Origin: Psettodes erumei | Taxonomy: Eukaryota; Chordata; Actinopteri; Pleuronectiformes; Psettodidae | Length of the DNA: 64,000 nt | NCBI GenBank assembly: GCA_016785225.1 | Contig: JAFBJZ010000511.1 | Location: forward strand, 372,001-436,000 | Reading direction: 5' to 3' | In this document: in pieces, positions 36,730 to 48,275 of the stretch | How the letters are laid out: every line of letters starts with the position of its first letter | Numbering within the stretch: position 1 is the stretch's first letter | Notes under the pieces: model-generated | The model's input: the letters and a program-made list of their open reading frames with translations, nothing else | The model's database searches: none | What the model was told of the DNA's origin: nothing | Made by a program: the position numbers and the translations under genes

Positions 36730-39700
36730 CTGTGGAAGTGCAGATTTACAGTGGTATCGGGTTCACACGCTTCCACTTCAGCCCTGTTTTTTTTTTTTTC
36801 GCTCTTTCTCTCTTTGTCCATTAAAGAACACATGGTGCAAATTAACTCTCTCCAGCGGAGAGAGGGAAAGGGAGGAAGGGGAGTGGGGGGCAAGGACGTC
36901 GGTCAGGGAGGGGATCAGACAGAAAGGGGGGGGTTAAGGGATTGCTGTGAGGTCTTGGGAACGTCGACATTTTCTGCCTGGGACCCCGTCGCCTCTTGCG
37001 GCCTTTTTAAAACAACAGCAACGTCACCACAGGCTTCTATCTCCCACCCCACCCCGACATTCTGTATGCGTTCCGTCTTGACTCGCCGCTAACTTTATCT
37101 CTCCTCCGTCTCCGAATACTTGTTGATCGAATGCCGACGCGCCCGGGCTTCCATCACATCTCGCCGTCTCGGGGCCCATGCATCTGCGGCAGCTCGGTCG
37201 TGTCGGAAAACGTCGACGGGGGGACGATGAGAAAAAAAAAACTCCTCCTCCTCCTAAACCCAGAGCCTTATCGGTCATGTCATCAAGATTTAGACGCCGG
37301 GAGCCGCTCCATATCCAACGAAATCAAAGCCCGGAACGAATAAAAGCTCACGACTCGAGCTTCTGCGCTCAAATGAGGATTTTTAGTAGATTTTGCGAAA
37401 TCCCCTCAACCATAAAAGAGGCACAACACCCCCCCCACACACACACACACACACACACAGACTGCGGCGCGTACGGCGGGGAAAACGAAACGCGTCGCAC
37501 CCGTCGTTATTTGCCGTGGGGAAAGCCCGCGTCCTCCGCCGCCCGCACGCTCCCTCCCCATTCCCCCCAGCCCCACACTCCCCGTCATCTTCCGTCGAGG
37601 TCAGGCACCGCGGCGGCTGGTCCGCGCGGGTCCGGGGCAGGTCCAGGCCGGGCCCCTCCCCCTCAGCAGCTGCGTTCGTTTCGGCTCCCGCCACGCTCAA
37701 GCGCCCTTTTGTTCTTCTCTTTATGGGAATGTATTTAACAGTTCGCCGGCGTTGTGTTTGTGCGCACAGAGCCGCCTTTGTTCCGGCGGACAGTCGAGGC
37801 CTGTGCGCTGAGCGGAGGGAGGAGATGCCCGCGCCGCTAAGCCCGCCGTTGAACTAGCCCGAGCGCCGTCTTAATGAAATGATTAAGAAAATATAGACCT
37901 CCCCCAAGTCGCCCCCCCCCCGCGCACAGTTGTAAAAGCAAGCTGCTGCCCTGCATGGCGATCTGTGTTGGGAGCTTTCTCTAACATGCCACTTAATTCC
38001 TTCTCTTTCTTGCTCTGCAGCTAATTGAAATCATTTTATTTATTTATTTAAATCCAGCCTGGACTGGCTTTGTGTTTTGTTTTGTTTTTTTACGGTACGA
38101 CTAATGCGCACGACTGTACGGATGCCCACCGCCACGACACAAAAAAAAAAAGCTAACCTTGGGCTATTGAGCTTAACAACCCGTTTATGGATCACCTTAA
38201 TGCCCCCCCCCCCCATGTTAGAGGAGGGTGAATAACTCTTTTATAGGCTCTCATCATTTGCACGTCTTGCACTCCGCGCCTCATCCTCCTCGACTTTCCG
38301 CTCTCCTCTGCCGTCTGATCCCTGTGTCTCGTGCCTCGTGGGACGGAGGGGAGGGGGGGGGGGCTGATTTGGGGCCCGTTACCGATGGTGACCCAACAAG
38401 TAAGAAAAAAAAAATAATAATAATAAAGGAAGAAAGAAAGGAAGCGCTCTCCAAGTCCGCGGGGTAATGACAGAGCTCGCCGTTAGCATATGCCGTTCTA
38501 ACGAGACGTAACGACATTTGTTTGTTTGAACCCGTCCGATAGGTCGCAGTGCAAGTACAAATTCAAACAGCGATAGGTGCAGAGTGAGGGTATTGATCAC
38601 CCCTCCACCTCCTCCCTTGTCTCAGTCTAGAGCCTTAGTTCAGGACGCGGCGGCGGCAACTGGCCGTAATTAGGTGCAAACCGTTTGCTGCCACGCCAAA
38701 ATGCCATTTAAATGCCAAACGGCAGCGAGGGGGCGCGTGTCGTACGCAGGGATCCATTGCCCGCCGCGGTCGGCTCTCTCTTCGCGGGGTCGGAAAGAGG
38801 TTGCGTTGCCCTTGTTGGCCCGTCGGCCAGGGCTCCCCATCCCAAAAACCGTTTTTCCCACACTCCACCAGCTATGGTCGCCAGACCTGCTGTCTCGTGA
38901 CCAGGAGCGGGTCGGTATTTAAATCGTTAACGCGCGGGAGCGTACGGACGAGCCGGCGGCGTTTGGTGTGGAAATTCGCCGAGGCGGCGTGGCTTTCCGT
39001 ACAGCTGAGCGGGCTGCTGCTACTTTTTTTTTCCATTCCTTCCCCTTAAATCTCCTACAATGGGGTGCAGCTGATTTTGATAAAGTCCCTGAAACTCCAC
39101 CCTCTGCCGGTTTTCGATTTAGCCGCGCCGGCCACGGGCCCTCAGATGGGCGAGCGCGGCTCCATGAGGGCTCTGCACAGGATCACGGGCCGTTCCGGGG
39201 GCCGGCCTGTCAAGCCCCGCCCGCGGCCGGCTCCGTGCTGACATGCGGCGCTGCCGCGCTGCGGCCGGCGTGTTTATCGCGACGGGCTGCTGCCGTCGGG
39301 TTTGCTTAAATGGAAAGGAGCAGTGTTTTGTTTTTGTCTCTCTCTCTCTCTCTCTCTGCAGCAGGCTCTAAAGTGAAGCTACACATCCCACAGGTTCTGA
39401 TGCCCGCGATCGCGTGTGTGCGCGTGCGCGCGGCGGCAGCGCTGTGTGTGAGCAGCCTGTGTAATCACTCCTGGCTGGCGGGCTCGGAGGGAGGGGTGGA
39501 ATCGATGCAGTGGGCTATGAAGGGAGGAGGGGGGGGGGCTGGCGGGAGGGGGCTGATCGATATCATAGCAGCAGGGTGGGGTAATGCCCACTTCGTGCAG
39601 CGCTGCCACGAAACGGGGAGGATTGCGGGAGGGAGGTGGTGGGGAGGGGGGGGGGGCAGAGGAAAAAAGAACAAAGGGAGGGGGCGGGGGGGGGGCAACA

Positions 39701-40582
39701 GTAAAAGATGCAAATCTCAGCGGTGCCGGTAAACAAGAGGCTTGGTGTCAATCAGCAGATGAAGTGGCACGTTTAGCATTCTCCCCTCTCCTCCAACCGT
39801 TGCAACGCCGCCGGGGGGAGTGTTCGCTCGGCAGCCGGCTGCCTATTGGTCGGGGGAGGCGTGGCTGCGCTGCGGTAATGTATGGGCTGTCATGGCAATG
39901 ATATCCACTGTTTAAGAGAGTCATCAATAACCCCACCCGGTTGCGCGCCGCGGACTGTTCGTCAATGTCTGCTGGATCGTCCCATCATCAGCCCATCATG
40001 TCGCCGCGCGCACACAATCTGTTACAAGCATCCACTCGGCGACAAAGAGCCAGCTGTAAGAACACCTAATCACCCTCCACCCAAGGACAGGTGGATGTCG
40101 ATCACGGCGCCACGGTGGAGGGGGGGGCCTGCAGTACATGAAGCCCGCTATTTTCCACTGCCTGTCGATCAAGGTTGCGTGCGCCCTGCCCGATATTTGC
40201 GGACCTGGCCGCACCTCCGTCCCGCTCGAGTTGACCTCAAAGCCGGGGGGCTGAGCTGTAGACGCAGTAAACGGACGGATGTCGTCGTCCCTCGCCCCGC
40301 CAGACCATATGGTCACGCTGGGCCGCGCTCCTCTCTGCGGGTTTGCGTTTTTGTGTTGTTGTTTTTAAAAAGAGAGGTTGAAGCATGACTGTGTGTGTGT
40401 GGGAGAGAGAGAGAGAGTCACCTTTAAACGGTGGCAGGGGCGAGTGGGGGGGTGAAAGTGAGACGACCGGTGACTTGCAGAGCAGAAAACACGGCACCGA
40501 CCTCTCCATCTTCTTGTTACTCCCCCCTTTTTTTTTTTTCTTCTCACTCTCACACTCCCTCTCTCACTCCCTGTGGGTAAAC

Positions 40583-40583
<1 letters not shown>

Positions 40584-40616
<33 letters not shown>

Positions 40617-40633
40617 GCAAATGCAGTCTGAGC

Positions 40634-40665
<32 letters not shown>
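40584..40665. repeat. Inverted pair of (AC)15 and (TG)14 arrays
   Basis: AC array at 40584-40613 and TG array at 40637-40665, separated by 23 nt. Their complementarity would allow a stem of about 28 bp. A third short CA array follows at 40691-40707. Confidence 0.9.
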
Positions 40666-41586
40666 TCAAAGTAAGCCTTTTGATTTACAGGCACACACAC
40701 ACACACGGATAAATGGGCGGAGGAGGCTTTGATGTGCCCGGGTTTGCAGAGAGTCGAGATGTTGGTGTGTTGTTCAACCTCTTTGTCTGGCGCTCCGCTC
40801 TGCTCGTCGGTGCGCGCCGCGCGTTCGACGCCGCTCCTGCGCTCTGCGTCGCCGGGTATGCGCGCGGCAGAGCTTCAAATCTGTTCTCCGAATTAAAAAA
40901 CAAAACAAAACATGAATAAAAAAAAATCAGGACGTGATGTTTTCTGTCAACCTTGCAAAACAGCCACCCGCTGATCCCACGTTTTGACAGCTGGATGTTC
41001 TCTTGCTACATGGCAGTGGTAGAGGAAAAAAAAAAAAACAAGGGAAAATTAAACGACACAAAAATTGTACATGGCTCTTTTTTTAGTTTGAAACCACTGA
41101 TCAGTCGTATCTGATTATCTAACTGATTTTCTCTCTATCACGTCGCTTCCTCATTTGCATTTTTGCCTCATTAACTCGCCCCTCCTTGAATGCCATATGA
41201 AGATTTAGGATAAACAAAAAGCAAAAGCCTTTTTTTTTTTTTTTTTTTTTTCTCTCCGCGCCGTAAAACGCGACACCTCCTGGGTTGAGTTGATCGCGCG
41301 GGACCCACTGCATCAAAAAATCACGTCCGTGATACTTTTTACAGACATTGAGAACACCGTAAAAAGCCCCCTCCCATCCCTTTTTAAAAAAAAAAAAAAA
41401 CAAACAAAAAAACTTTCGGGCTTTCTGCTCGGCGATCAAAACAAAGGAAGCGCTGTCCTGCACCAGTGGTCTACAATACGCTGCTAGCGAAGTGCGTGTG
41501 TGTGTGTGTGTGCCCGCCACCTTGGAGAGGTCGATTTGCGAACGACCCGGTCATTTGCATATTGTACAAAGCGAGCGCGCCTGACA

Positions 41587-41595
41587 GACCACCCA
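41587..41595 (-). promoter_or_regulatory. GLI-type site (TGGGTGGTC on the minus strand)
   Basis: Exact match to the GLI consensus (GACCACCCA on the plus strand) within the large intron. A 9-bp motif can occur by chance. Confidence 0.2.
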
Positions 41596-42283
41596 CTTGC
41601 TCGGCCGGGGCAGCATCTGGCCGGTACACAGCTTACATGATGTAACGCTGGTAGCATCTGGCGGTACGGCGTCGCTCGTAAGGGGCGACTGAAAGACAAG
41701 GCAAGGTCACCTTCAGACGCGGCTAGACGAGGGGGGTGGGGGGGGGTGGCGGGGGTGGAGATGTGGGGGGGGGGGGCAGGGAGATGGATATCTTCAGAAG
41801 CAGTGGGCAGATAAATCAGAAACAATCAAAACTGGTTGAGATCTCCGAGGCGCTCTGTTGGCGTGCCCGCTCACTCTCGCCTTTTTTTTTTTTTTTTTTT
41901 TGCCTGCTCTACTCCCCCCTTGGTGTGTGTGTGCGTTTGTGTTCTTAACACGCACACAAGGAAAAACCCCCAAAAAATATTGTTAGCCCGTGTGCGCGCA
42001 GAAATGAGCTGTGTGTTGGAAGGTTCATAAATATTCCCGTTAGCTGCGTATCGACCTGACGGTACGGACCAACAACACGCGCGCACAAACGCACGCGCTC
42101 CATACAGGCCCGCCTCTGATTGCCCGACAGCTGCTGGAGAAGACCGCCAAAAAGACACACATTCCCCCCAGCTCTCTATCATCCCTCTCAAAGCACGCAC
42201 CCCATCGGTCTTTGAAGTGGCACACATCCGTACACACAGCAACACCTCTCTGACTCAGCCGCGAGTTGCTGAGGAGATGCACT

Positions 42284-42685
42284 AACACACACGCAGACAC
42301 ACACACACACACGCAAACGCACACATCTCTTCCACCCGCGGCCAAATCTTATTTGCTTTTCACGTTTATTACGTCTACATTAACCTACGCTTTGGCCTCA
42401 AAGTTAAATGTTATTATGTGCGTGTGTGTGTGTGTGTGTGAATCACACCCGGGCGTGAGATCGATTAGCATTGGCTCGAGCGAGCCTTCTCATTTCCTGT
42501 CTTCCATTACAGCGCTCAATCAGCCCACAACCACCACACACACACACACACACACACACCGCCATACTCTGCTCAGGAACCTGCCACCATGGTCACGCAC
42601 ACACACATACACGCGCACACAAGCACACACACACACACAGAGGGTCTGGATTAGCTGGCTGGGCAGACATCCAATATGACAAGTC

Positions 42686-42728
<43 letters not shown>

Positions 42729-42777
42729 CTTGATATTCATATCCTTTCTGCACACCCCTCTCCATGAGCAGCACACA

Positions 42778-42839
<62 letters not shown>

Positions 42840-43025
42840 CAGCATTCCCGCTCAATTTGACCGGGACGTCTTATTAGCTCGCCGGGAAATGCTAACAGGG
42901 CAAAGCCAACGTAGCGGCTCGCAGGCATCTGAACCAAAACGCCGGCGTTCCTCCCGAGTCCTGACTCACGGTTATTACCCTGAGACCAGGCAAGTCCCTG
43001 CTCCCAAGAGAACATCCAGGGCTCG

Positions 43026-43065
<40 letters not shown>
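42284..43065. repeat. Cluster of CA/GT microsatellites
   Basis: Seven or more arrays in under 800 bp: about 42285-42318, 42422-42440 (GT), 42536-42559, 42596-42637, 42689-42725, 42772-42836 and 43031-43065. All but one have CA on the plus strand. Confidence 0.93.
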
Positions 43066-43067
<2 letters not shown>

Positions 43068-44112
43068 GACAAACAAGCACACGCAAGAAGCCAGGTATCA
43101 AAGGGAGCCGACTTTGAAGCGGCTAAATGAAAGGCTGAAGGCAGAAATTACACTGTTTTCTGGCAGGCTCTGACTGCACGTCTGGCTGAGAGGGAGAGCT
43201 CGGGAAATAAAGTCGGGTATTATGATCTGAGCAGCCAGATACGAGCTCTGCTAACCGCCTCCATCTGTCCGCGCGCGAGCCCGCGTTTGAAGTCGCGCTC
43301 GGATCTGCGCCCCGGGCCCGCGAGCGCCGCGGAGGATCTCTGGCCGTGCGCTCGCCGACGCGAGAGAAAGGGGAAAAGGACGAGGCGCGGGAAGACCGAA
43401 AGCGTTGACCGCGAGTTGCGTCTCAGCCGGTCGTCATCCTCCATGTCTCTTCGTGTGTTCCTGAAACGTCTTTTTGTCTTTCTCGCCGCTGCCTCTCGCA
43501 GCGCCGCTCCGTACCGTCGCTTAACCTCGTCTAGAATTTCTCGGTTGAAACCGCAGTGCAGCAGACGTGTGTTAGGGGCAAAGACAAATATTTAAGTTGG
43601 ACGCGGCGAGTGATCTCCGTGTTGCCGCCTCCCCCAACCCCCCCACGTAGAGGAAGGATCACGGACCCAAATCATGGATTTTCCCTATTATTTCTACCAT
43701 TAATCAGCTCGCTCCCGCTGGGACCCGTTTGAAATGTGGGAGACGTGAAACAGAGGCCGGCGCAATTAGCCCTGTTTGTCGTCGGCGTGCGGGGGGCGGG
43801 ACCTCAGATGCGTAGCAGTCGCGTGTCGTCGCTCGCGACTCTCCAGCGCGTGAGGCGGGCCCGCGGTTGGCGGGGCGCCAGTAGCGGCCCTCGGCCCTCG
43901 AGTCTTAATTAGCATCATCTGTGAGCTCGGGCCCCTCTCCCGCTTCTTCTCCGCGTCTCCGCCGCCATCGCTCCTTCCTCCTCGATGCATTCTCGCCAAA
44001 TTGCGAGGCGACACGCATCCGTCGTAAGGCGATTTTTCCGCTGTGTCCGCTTCATCTATTTATTTAAAGGGAGGTTTTTGTTTTGCTCTTTTTAAAATTT
44101 CAGGCCGTCGCT

Positions 44113-44138
44113 GGCGCTCGCGTTCAAAGGCGAGCGCC
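44113..44138. repeat. Perfect 9-bp inverted repeat with 8-nt loop
   Basis: GGCGCTCGC at 44113-44121 and GCGAGCGCC at 44130-44138, with loop GTTCAAAG. It is followed by sequence containing a CTCF-like AGAGGGCGCC at 44232-44241. Confidence 0.85.
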
Positions 44139-45508
44139 CGCACGAGCAAGTCTGCCCACTTTGAAAGGGCTAATGCTCATCCCAATCCAATATGGAGCCG
44201 GGCTGACAGATGGGCCCAGCGTGTTCAAAGCAGAGGGCGCCGATTTAATATCCGAACGGGTCAAGCCAAAGAGAGAGGCACCCCCTGTGTGGGCCGCGGC
44301 GCGAAAAGGTCCTGCCAGCGCCGCCGCAGCTGGGACTCCCCCACCACCACCGCCTCCCGCACTCTCTGCATTCGTCCCTGTTGCTGGGGGGGGGGGGACA
44401 AAGTAGCAGTGTCCACTTGGTGTTGCTGCATGCGCTGGCGAGTTGGGGGGGCGGGTTCTCAGCTCGTCCAGCCCGTCGCCGCCACTGGCTCTGACAGCCT
44501 GATTTACAGGCGCTCTCTCTTACCTCTGACACAGAGTCCCGGCTCGCCCCGCTCTACTGCAGGGCTGGGAGAGGAACAGCGGTGCTTATCCTGAAAGCCT
44601 GTTATTTGGCGTGTGTGTGTTTGTGTGAGGGAGAGAGTTGAGTGTTTGCTCACACAGCACGCCGGCATTTCCTTTTTAACAACCGCCTTTGCCGGTCGGC
44701 GAGATGTCGGGAGATCGAGCACCGGCGTGCAGGCGGATCTCTCTCTCTCTCTCTCTGTCTGTCTCAGAGAGAGCAGGAGGAAAGAAGTGAAAATGGGGAG
44801 AGCGAGCCGAGGCGGAAAACCCTTCCAATCAGATCCATCATCTCCCTGCGTGTGTGTGTGTGTGTGTTTATGCCAGTGTACGTGTGATCTTCCCCAGCCA
44901 GCTCTTCCTGCCACCACCCCCCTAATCTGATCATGTCGGAGGGGCAGATTAGTCCTCCCAGATCCCATCTCTGCCTCCCGAGTGCCATAGTCAGCCTTTT
45001 GTTCTTCGGCCGGCGCTCGCTCTCCCCTGGCGGCGGGCGAGGCGGATGCTCCCGCGCCATGTCGAGCTTCCGCCGCCCCGGATCAACCGTACCTGAGCCT
45101 CCCCTGGCTGGGGGTGGGGGGCGTGCATCAGCTAACTAAGCTGCTAGCTCGGCAGCCCCACTAGTCTAGCTGAACCGCTTGACATTCTTGGCTAACGCTG
45201 AGCTGCCGCTGCTCTGTTTGACCCCCCCCTCCTCCCGTCTCCTTTGTCTGTGTGTTTGGGATCCGTCTTTCCTTCCGTACTTTCTGGCCGCCACCTTCTG
45301 AAGGAAGTCATAGATCCTGGCTGCTGATGTCACCGGCGAGGGGGGGGGGGGGGGTCACTAACAGGGTTAGCAGAGGAAGAAGAGAGTGTTTGAAAAGCAG
45401 AGAAAATAAACAGAGGTTTCCTGTTAACGAGGTGCACCGGGGGCCTGTCGTGTGGGAGCGGGAGGGTCTGGTTTTGTTTAAAGCAAAGCTCTAGTGTTAC
45501 AGTGCAGA

Positions 45509-45540
<32 letters not shown>

Positions 45541-46835
45541 AGAAGAACAGGGCACATTAGGTCTGAGGGCTACAGGTTGCAGCGAAGCTCCCCGCGCCGC
45601 AATGGCCGGGAGTGGGAGAAAGTGCGGGGGGGGCTGCACGCGCTCGGTCGACATTGCCTCTGCAGAGCTCTGTCCTCTGTGCCCCCCCCAGTCTTTTGTA
45701 GTGGTGCGGTCTTACACAGAGGCCCCAGCTCCACAATTGACTGCACAAAGACAAAAAAAAAAAACTGCACAGCCATTACGGATCCGAAGGGGCAGGCCAC
45801 CTTGAGCTCTTTCTTTTTTCTTCTTCTTCTTGTTCTCTTCCCCTTCTTATGAACAGGGTTTGCGTTTTGGGCCCGCCGTAAAGAGACGCACGGCCCGCGA
45901 AGTGGCGGCCCCGCTTCGAACCGAATTAAAAAACAAAAAACACCCCCCACCACCCGACCAAAACCCTGTGTGACGAGTGTGTCCGAGAATGCCACAGGCT
46001 GGGCTGAGCCGCCCGGGGGGGGGCACCATTGTGTTCAGTCCCAGAGCATGACTCTCAAGATTTATATCTCCGTAACCCGGGCGGTGGGGGGGGGTCGGCA
46101 AAGCAGCAGGAGGAGGATAGTTGTAATTTTAAATCAGAGGAAATGAGAAGGGCCTTGCTCCTCCTTCCTTAATCCAACCGCTTTCTCTCTCGCTCTCCCC
46201 TCCCCCCCCTTATGTATCTCCTCTGCTCTTGCTTCCTTGCTGGCTCTCTCTCTCTCTCTCTCCTCTTGTTTCATTTCTCCCCTCTCAGTAGTGGGTTAGT
46301 AAGTCTCTTGGCCTCTCGGCGGCGAGTAGCATTCCCAGGGTTTAGGTCGCAGGAGGAGGGAGGGCCGGGCCGTGTTTAGCCTCTGGCGGGACAGACAAAG
46401 ATGGCCGACACCGCGCTCCGCAGGCAGCGTGGAATGCCTCTCATCAATTCAGCATTGTGGCTCCCCTCTTGTATGTTCTCCCTCTGTCATTTTCTGTGGC
46501 GGGGCTTAGCGGAGCCCAGACAATGCAGCTAGTAGTTTGTGCGGCGAGTCGGAGCTCTGTCTGTCAGCCACACACTCCCCCCCCTTTCATTTTCTCCTTG
46601 CATTATCTCCTCACTTCTCCGCCCCGCGTGTTTATGGGATCGCGGTAATTGAAAGCCGCGCTTCGCTCCCGCTAACGTGCTCCATATGTCGAGAGGGGCT
46701 TTAATGGCGGCGTGCTCCGGAGAGCGGATGGGACCCTCATGGCGGCTGGGGGTAGCGTGCGCGGTTCTCCCGGCCGGTTTGTAGCAGCGTCGGCCTCGAG
46801 TGTGTGTGTGTGTGTGTGTGTGTGTGGGGGGGGCA

Positions 46836-46843
46836 TGACGTCA
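46836..46843. promoter_or_regulatory. Full CRE (TGACGTCA)
   Basis: Perfect CREB/ATF palindrome, within ATGACGTCAT, followed by TGCAC and preceded by a (GT)n-G(n) run. Chance occurrence is possible. Confidence 0.3.
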
Positions 46844-47652
46844 TTGCACACATTTCACACACAGTATGTATATGTGCTCATGGGGGGGTCACCGTTGAAA
46901 CTTGCATTCGCGAGCTGCAACACCAGCTGCTGTTTAACATGTCCAGGTTCACTTGCTTCCTCCTCTCCCCCTCCTGCTCGGCGCGGGGGGTGGGGGTGGG
47001 GGGAGTGCGTTGAGAAAGGTGGAGGAGGGAGGGACGAAGAGGAGGAAGGAATGGAGTGAAGTGGGGAAAAGTAGAGGTGGCCTCGGAGGGTTTAGGGGAG
47101 GCGTTGATTTGCTTGGCTGCGCGCGCCCAGTCTCCTCCCCGGTGACATAACAGAACAATGTACTGTAAGGGCTTTAAATATCTTTACTCTGACCTCATGT
47201 TCCTACACACACGCAGATTCAGTTATGAGCCTGGAAAGAGCAGATGTTAAACTGCCCGTCTTAGATTACCCAAACCCCCCCCCCTCTTCCGCTCTTTCCA
47301 CATGCTTCTCCAGCGCCCCGGGGTGCAGGTGCCTCCCTCGGTTAGTTCGGCTCGGCCCGGTCCGTAATAAAGATGGCCGTGGTCGACAGGGCCGCGTCGC
47401 AGCCCGGCGCTCCGGCTAATGCTCTCCTCCCAAAACCGCCGCGACGGCCAGTCGAGCCCGCTGCGAAGGCGCAATAAATATTTCATAACGCGAAATGAAA
47501 ACGCTACTCTGCCCTTTTTTTCATCCCTCACCTCAGCGCTGACCGTTTTCTCCCCATCCCCCCCTCTTTCCCCTCCTCTCTTTATTTTGTGTGTGTGTGT
47601 TTTTCTTCATTGACTGGTCCTGGGAGAGCTGTGCTCCCTCCCCCGCCTCAGT

Positions 47653-47667
47653 GCTGACACCTGCTGG
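47653..47667 (-). promoter_or_regulatory. CTCF-like site, minus strand (CCAGCAGGTGTCAGC)
   Basis: Fits the CTCF core CCASYAGRKGGCRSY with one mismatch (T for G at position 11). It points away from the plus-strand site 48 bp downstream. Confidence 0.35.
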
Positions 47668-47715
47668 TCGTCCGGGGCGTTGCAGGCCTCTGCCGACGTG
47701 CACTTTTACAAAGGG

Positions 47716-47730
47716 CCAGTGGGTGGCAGC
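47716..47730 (+). promoter_or_regulatory. CTCF-like site, plus strand (CCAGTGGGTGGCAGC)
   Basis: Fits the CTCF core with one mismatch (G for A at position 6). It forms a divergent pair with 47653-47667, about 440 bp before coding exon 3. Confidence 0.35.
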
Positions 47731-48169
47731 ACCGGAGGAGTGGAAAATCCAAATCGTGGCTCGACAAAAAAAGATGCCGTACCTGCGCGCAGGCAAACTT
47801 AACAGTATATTAAACTCACTTGAGCAGTGTCATTAAGTGAAGGGGAACCAAGGCAGAAGATTTAAAGATTGAACATCTATCCACCCCCCCCACCCCATGG
47901 TCTTTTATATGCATCTTCCAGCAACAGCCATCCCACTGTTTGCTTTATTAAGGCTCTAAACGCTCTGCAATCCCTTTTTAATTGACTCGGTCTCTCCGCG
48001 AGCGTTTTTGGCACCGGCCCCGCGTGAGTCATCGACAGTGCGTCTGCACCGCGCCGCCGTTTGCCAAGAGGCCAGTTTGTGACGTCGCGATCAAACAAAA
48101 TGATTAGCGCGGGACCTCTCCCCGTCTTTGTTTGTCTCACTCGCTCTGTGTCTCTCTTCTGTGTTGCAG

Positions 48170-48275
48170 AGCAAACGGGACCATCTGCTTATGAATGTGA
48201 AATGGTACTACCGCCAGTCGGAGGTGCCCGACTCTGTCTACCAGCACCTGGTGCAGGATCGCAACAATGAGAACG
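48170..48275 (+). CDS. rere: RERE coding exon 3: BAH core, residues 147-181
   Basis: The acceptor is TCTTCTGTGTTGCAG and the donor is AACG|GTGAGG. The exon encodes 35 residues, SKRDHLLMNVKWYYRQSEVP followed by DSVYQHLVQDRNNEN, plus the first base of the next codon. The aromatic VKWYYRQSEVP segment is the most characteristic part of the RERE BAH domain, which in this family is a nucleosome or histone-tail interaction module. The exon starts in phase 0 and ends in phase 1. A poly(T) run of about 20 nt follows the donor (48289-48308). Confidence 0.97.

Larger units (their letters stand above)
30068..48169 (+). other. rere intron between coding exons 2 and 3 (largest)
   Basis: An 18.1-kb GT-AG intron. 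It begins with a unique TAAT-rich segment (30270-30530), then is rich in microsatellites, with a dense CA-array cluster at 42284-43065. Other features are a 17-G run and (CAG)7 at 31161-31212, a homopurine tract at 36656-36729, inverted AC/TG arrays at 40584-40665, a 9-bp stem hairpin at 44113-44138, a full CRE at 46836-46843 and paired CTCF-like sites at 47653-47730. The VHNSQ cassette known in human RERE should lie here if present, but was not recognised. Confidence 0.85.

Noticed and set aside
38722..38736. GAGGGGGCGCG as a CTCF site
   Set aside because: At least four mismatches to the core outside the G run.
39362..39393. Possible 32-bp exon after a CT-rich acceptor-like site
   Set aside because: The donor (CAG|GTTCTG) is weak, 32 bp would shift the RERE frame, and the peptide does not match RERE.
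44104..44405. Possible hidden exon after TTTCAG in the large intron
   Set aside because: No frame matches the VHNSQ cassette or any RERE segment, and no consensus donor is found at a suitable place.
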